Source: Kuschelorhynchus macadamiae (lineage: Eukaryota > Arthropoda > Insecta > Coleoptera > Curculionidae). Taken from it: a DNA stretch of 64,000 bases. A program made the translations under genes and the position numbers. The stretch is from assembly GCA_030620095.1 (NCBI GenBank), contig JAUTXW010001351.1, positions 1,798,001 through 1,862,000 of the forward strand, read 5' to 3'. Numbering within the stretch: position 1 is the first letter of the stretch; each line of letters opens with the position of its first letter. Positions 62,392 to 64,000 of this stretch are shown one piece after another. The notes under the pieces are model-generated. The model had not been told where the DNA came from. It did not search any database and saw nothing but the letters and a program-made list of their open reading frames with translations.

Positions 62392-62574
62392 GACACATAT
62401 ATAGATTCTATATCCTGCGTGAAATCCATATTATCAGTCTTTACCTACTCCGTTGGCCCGCAGATATTTCCTAGATATTAAGTTTTTAAATAAATTGTAT
62501 GTTAGAGTGGTGTATTATTTGGGTTTAGGATCCAGAAAAGAAAACGAAAGAAAGTCTTTTTTTAAATTGTCGAT

Positions 62575-62606
62575 GTTTCGCAGCTTTAATGTTGCTTCAC
62601 CCTCAG
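62575..62606 (-). ncRNA. Hammerhead-like core, second of two (degenerate)
   Basis: On the minus strand: CTGAGGGTGA (three extra bases in the first box), helix GCAAC/GCTGC with one mismatch, then GAAAC. It lies 215 bp from the first core in the same orientation, and both are followed by CGACAATTTAAAAAAAG or a similar stretch, so the two units are a diverged tandem repeat. Confidence 0.35.
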
Positions 62607-63090
62607 TTCCGCCATATTGAATTTTTACCAAGATATTACCAGGTCATTCCCATATGACCCTTAATTTTTTTAAAATTTGAAGCCAATCGGTAAAAAATTT
62701 TTAAGTTATGTCGCCAACTGGCAGACAGACAGATCAACAGACGGACCGACAGAAATGATAAAATATCTAGGGATTGTAAAACGTGAAGATATACAAAACC
62801 TGAGAGGTTGACTTTTTTCACGGTTTGCCAGTTTGTTCCGCTATCTTGAATTAGTAACACAGTTTTACTAGTTGATCCCTATACCACAATTACACACAAT
62901 TTGAAATCAATCCATCCAAGTAGTTTTTCAGGTTGAATTTTTAAATATTTTATTATAACGCCATTTTGTTCCGCCATCTTGGATTCGTACCACAATTTTA
63001 CCAGTTGATTCCAACATAATACATGATGTTTGTGCAAAATTTGAAAGAAATTGGGTAAGTAGTTTTTTCACAATATTTTTTTTAATATTT

Positions 63091-64000
63091 CACTAAAACA
63101 ACGAAACTAAAGAGCGCGCAAATACAAATCAAAAAAATTTAGAAGTTTTTTTTATAGTAGACTTAGTTTTTGAGGAAATTAATGGTGAATATTTAAAAAA
63201 ATGCGTCATTTTTATATATCCACCATTAATCTTCTTAAAAGCTAAGCATATTATCAAAAAGCTAAAACTTTCTTTAATTTTGTTGTGTCAAAAGTTGGAA
63301 TTTCATAATTTTTTGTTTTGCAAGCTACTATTTTTATATTTATTTTGTACCCTGTATATAAATTGACGTTCTTTTTTTAAACAATCTTATTTTTAAGACA
63401 CGCAAAACTTTCTTCTATATATTATTGCCGTGGAATTACTTTTCATATTAATATTATAGGTTTAGAGTACTATTATTATTATTATAGATAGATAGAGCGA
63501 AATGCGTAATCTAATATTTCTTTATTTGGCGACAGGTTCATACACTCCAGAAATCGCAATCCGAAAGATAAGATAAACAAAAGCCTTGCCGCTGCATCAC
63601 AAAGCCATATTATTATACGTCAGACAGAGTAGGCATTTCAATCCAGAGTAATTCTTTTATCATGCCTAGAATTTTATTTTCACTTAAATCATTTTTAAAA
63701 GGCTAGTTATTAGCTTAACTAAATTCATTAGTCTTACTTAAGTTTTTTCTGTCCTGACTGTCTTTGAGAAAATGTAATGAGTCAAAAAAAAAATCTTAAG
63801 TCAATTTGTAAAAAATAAATTAAAATAAAAAGTCAATAAAATTATTTAAGTAAATAAATAACTTAAATTATTTTAAGTCTGTCAGCTGCGGTTTTACCCA
63901 AGGGACTTGGATTTAGACGCGTAAACACACTATCCTCAAATCTAGTAATATTTTTGTTACCTATAATGTATGAATTGGTAAAATGTAATTAAGACGCTAA
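63091..64000. other. Unassigned AT-rich sequence
   Basis: No gene recognised. It contains a mariner-type end motif (TACCCTGTATATAAATTG near 63347) and a short (ATT)n run near 63470. Confidence 0.5.

Larger units (their letters stand above)
61000..63090 (-). repeat. Family R copies, minus orientation, with two inserts
   Basis: R sequence occupies 61010-61137 (CTTTATCCAGAACTTCCCTC, GTGTGACCCAATTTACTTCA), 61900-62318, 62607-62820 and 62825-63090. Words such as TATCAATATTTTACCAGTTT, TGACCCTTAATTTTTT, CGCCATCTTGGATTCGTACC and CAGACGGACCGACAG mark it. Two pieces of unrelated DNA (61138 to about 61900, and about 62320-62606) interrupt it. Confidence 0.8.

Noticed and set aside
62636..62860. 74-codon minus-strand frame and similar frames in R copies
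   Set aside because: Translations of family R; the frame is not kept between R copies.

Overview
The window looks like repeat-dense, non-genic nuclear DNA from an arthropod, most likely an insect with a large genome. It is strongly AT-rich, contains long (TA)n tracts, and carries remnants of Tc1/mariner, hAT and Penelope-like elements, foldback repeats and a macrosatellite. I recognise no intact host gene. No RNA genes of standard classes and no CRISPR arrays were seen. Almost everything that reads like protein belongs to broken mobile elements.

Layout. 1-6575: a large inverted repeat (arms about 1-545 and 5920-6575) wraps a truncated DD41D mariner copy (703-3163), a 2-kb foldback (3408-5346) and a palindrome with a (TA)n core (5405-5835). 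6576-11100: mostly unassigned, with one weak promoter/exon candidate on the minus strand, a 29-40 bp minisatellite (7960-8350) and pieces of a dispersed repeat, here called family R. 11093-23050: a tandem array of a 2.89-kb unit (11586-22616), flanked on each side by one diverged inverted copy of part of the unit. 23247-26747: a 3.5-kb element with 18-bp terminal inverted repeats and a 6-bp target duplication, holding a broken gene of a family I do not recognise; that gene is itself interrupted by a 285-bp hairpin insert with a hammerhead-like core.

29870-36985: R repeats arranged as foldbacks, including a 2.6-kb palindrome with an uninterrupted 200-bp (TA)n tract near its centre. 37865-42621: a decayed mariner relative whose right inverted repeat is split by a second, younger DD41D mariner (39637-42435). 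44635-52640: mostly R copies in both orientations, plus a small MITE and a hAT C-terminal fragment. 52816-58095: a 196-bp tandem duplication, a hAT-like MITE, and an old BED-finger hAT gene split by a younger ZMYM/TTF-finger hAT (53962-57566) with a perfect 8-bp target duplication. 58690-59160: a Penelope-like GIY-YIG fragment followed by a TATA box and a hammerhead-like motif. 61000-63090: R copies interrupted by an LTR-like insert and by an insert with two hammerhead-like cores.

The genes do not work together as a pathway. The window records successive insertion of elements into each other: mariner in mariner, hAT in hAT, a hairpin insert in an unknown transposon, and small inserts in R. 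All alignments were made by eye; boundaries of diverged repeats are good to tens of bases, while those given with target duplications are exact readings of the sequence.
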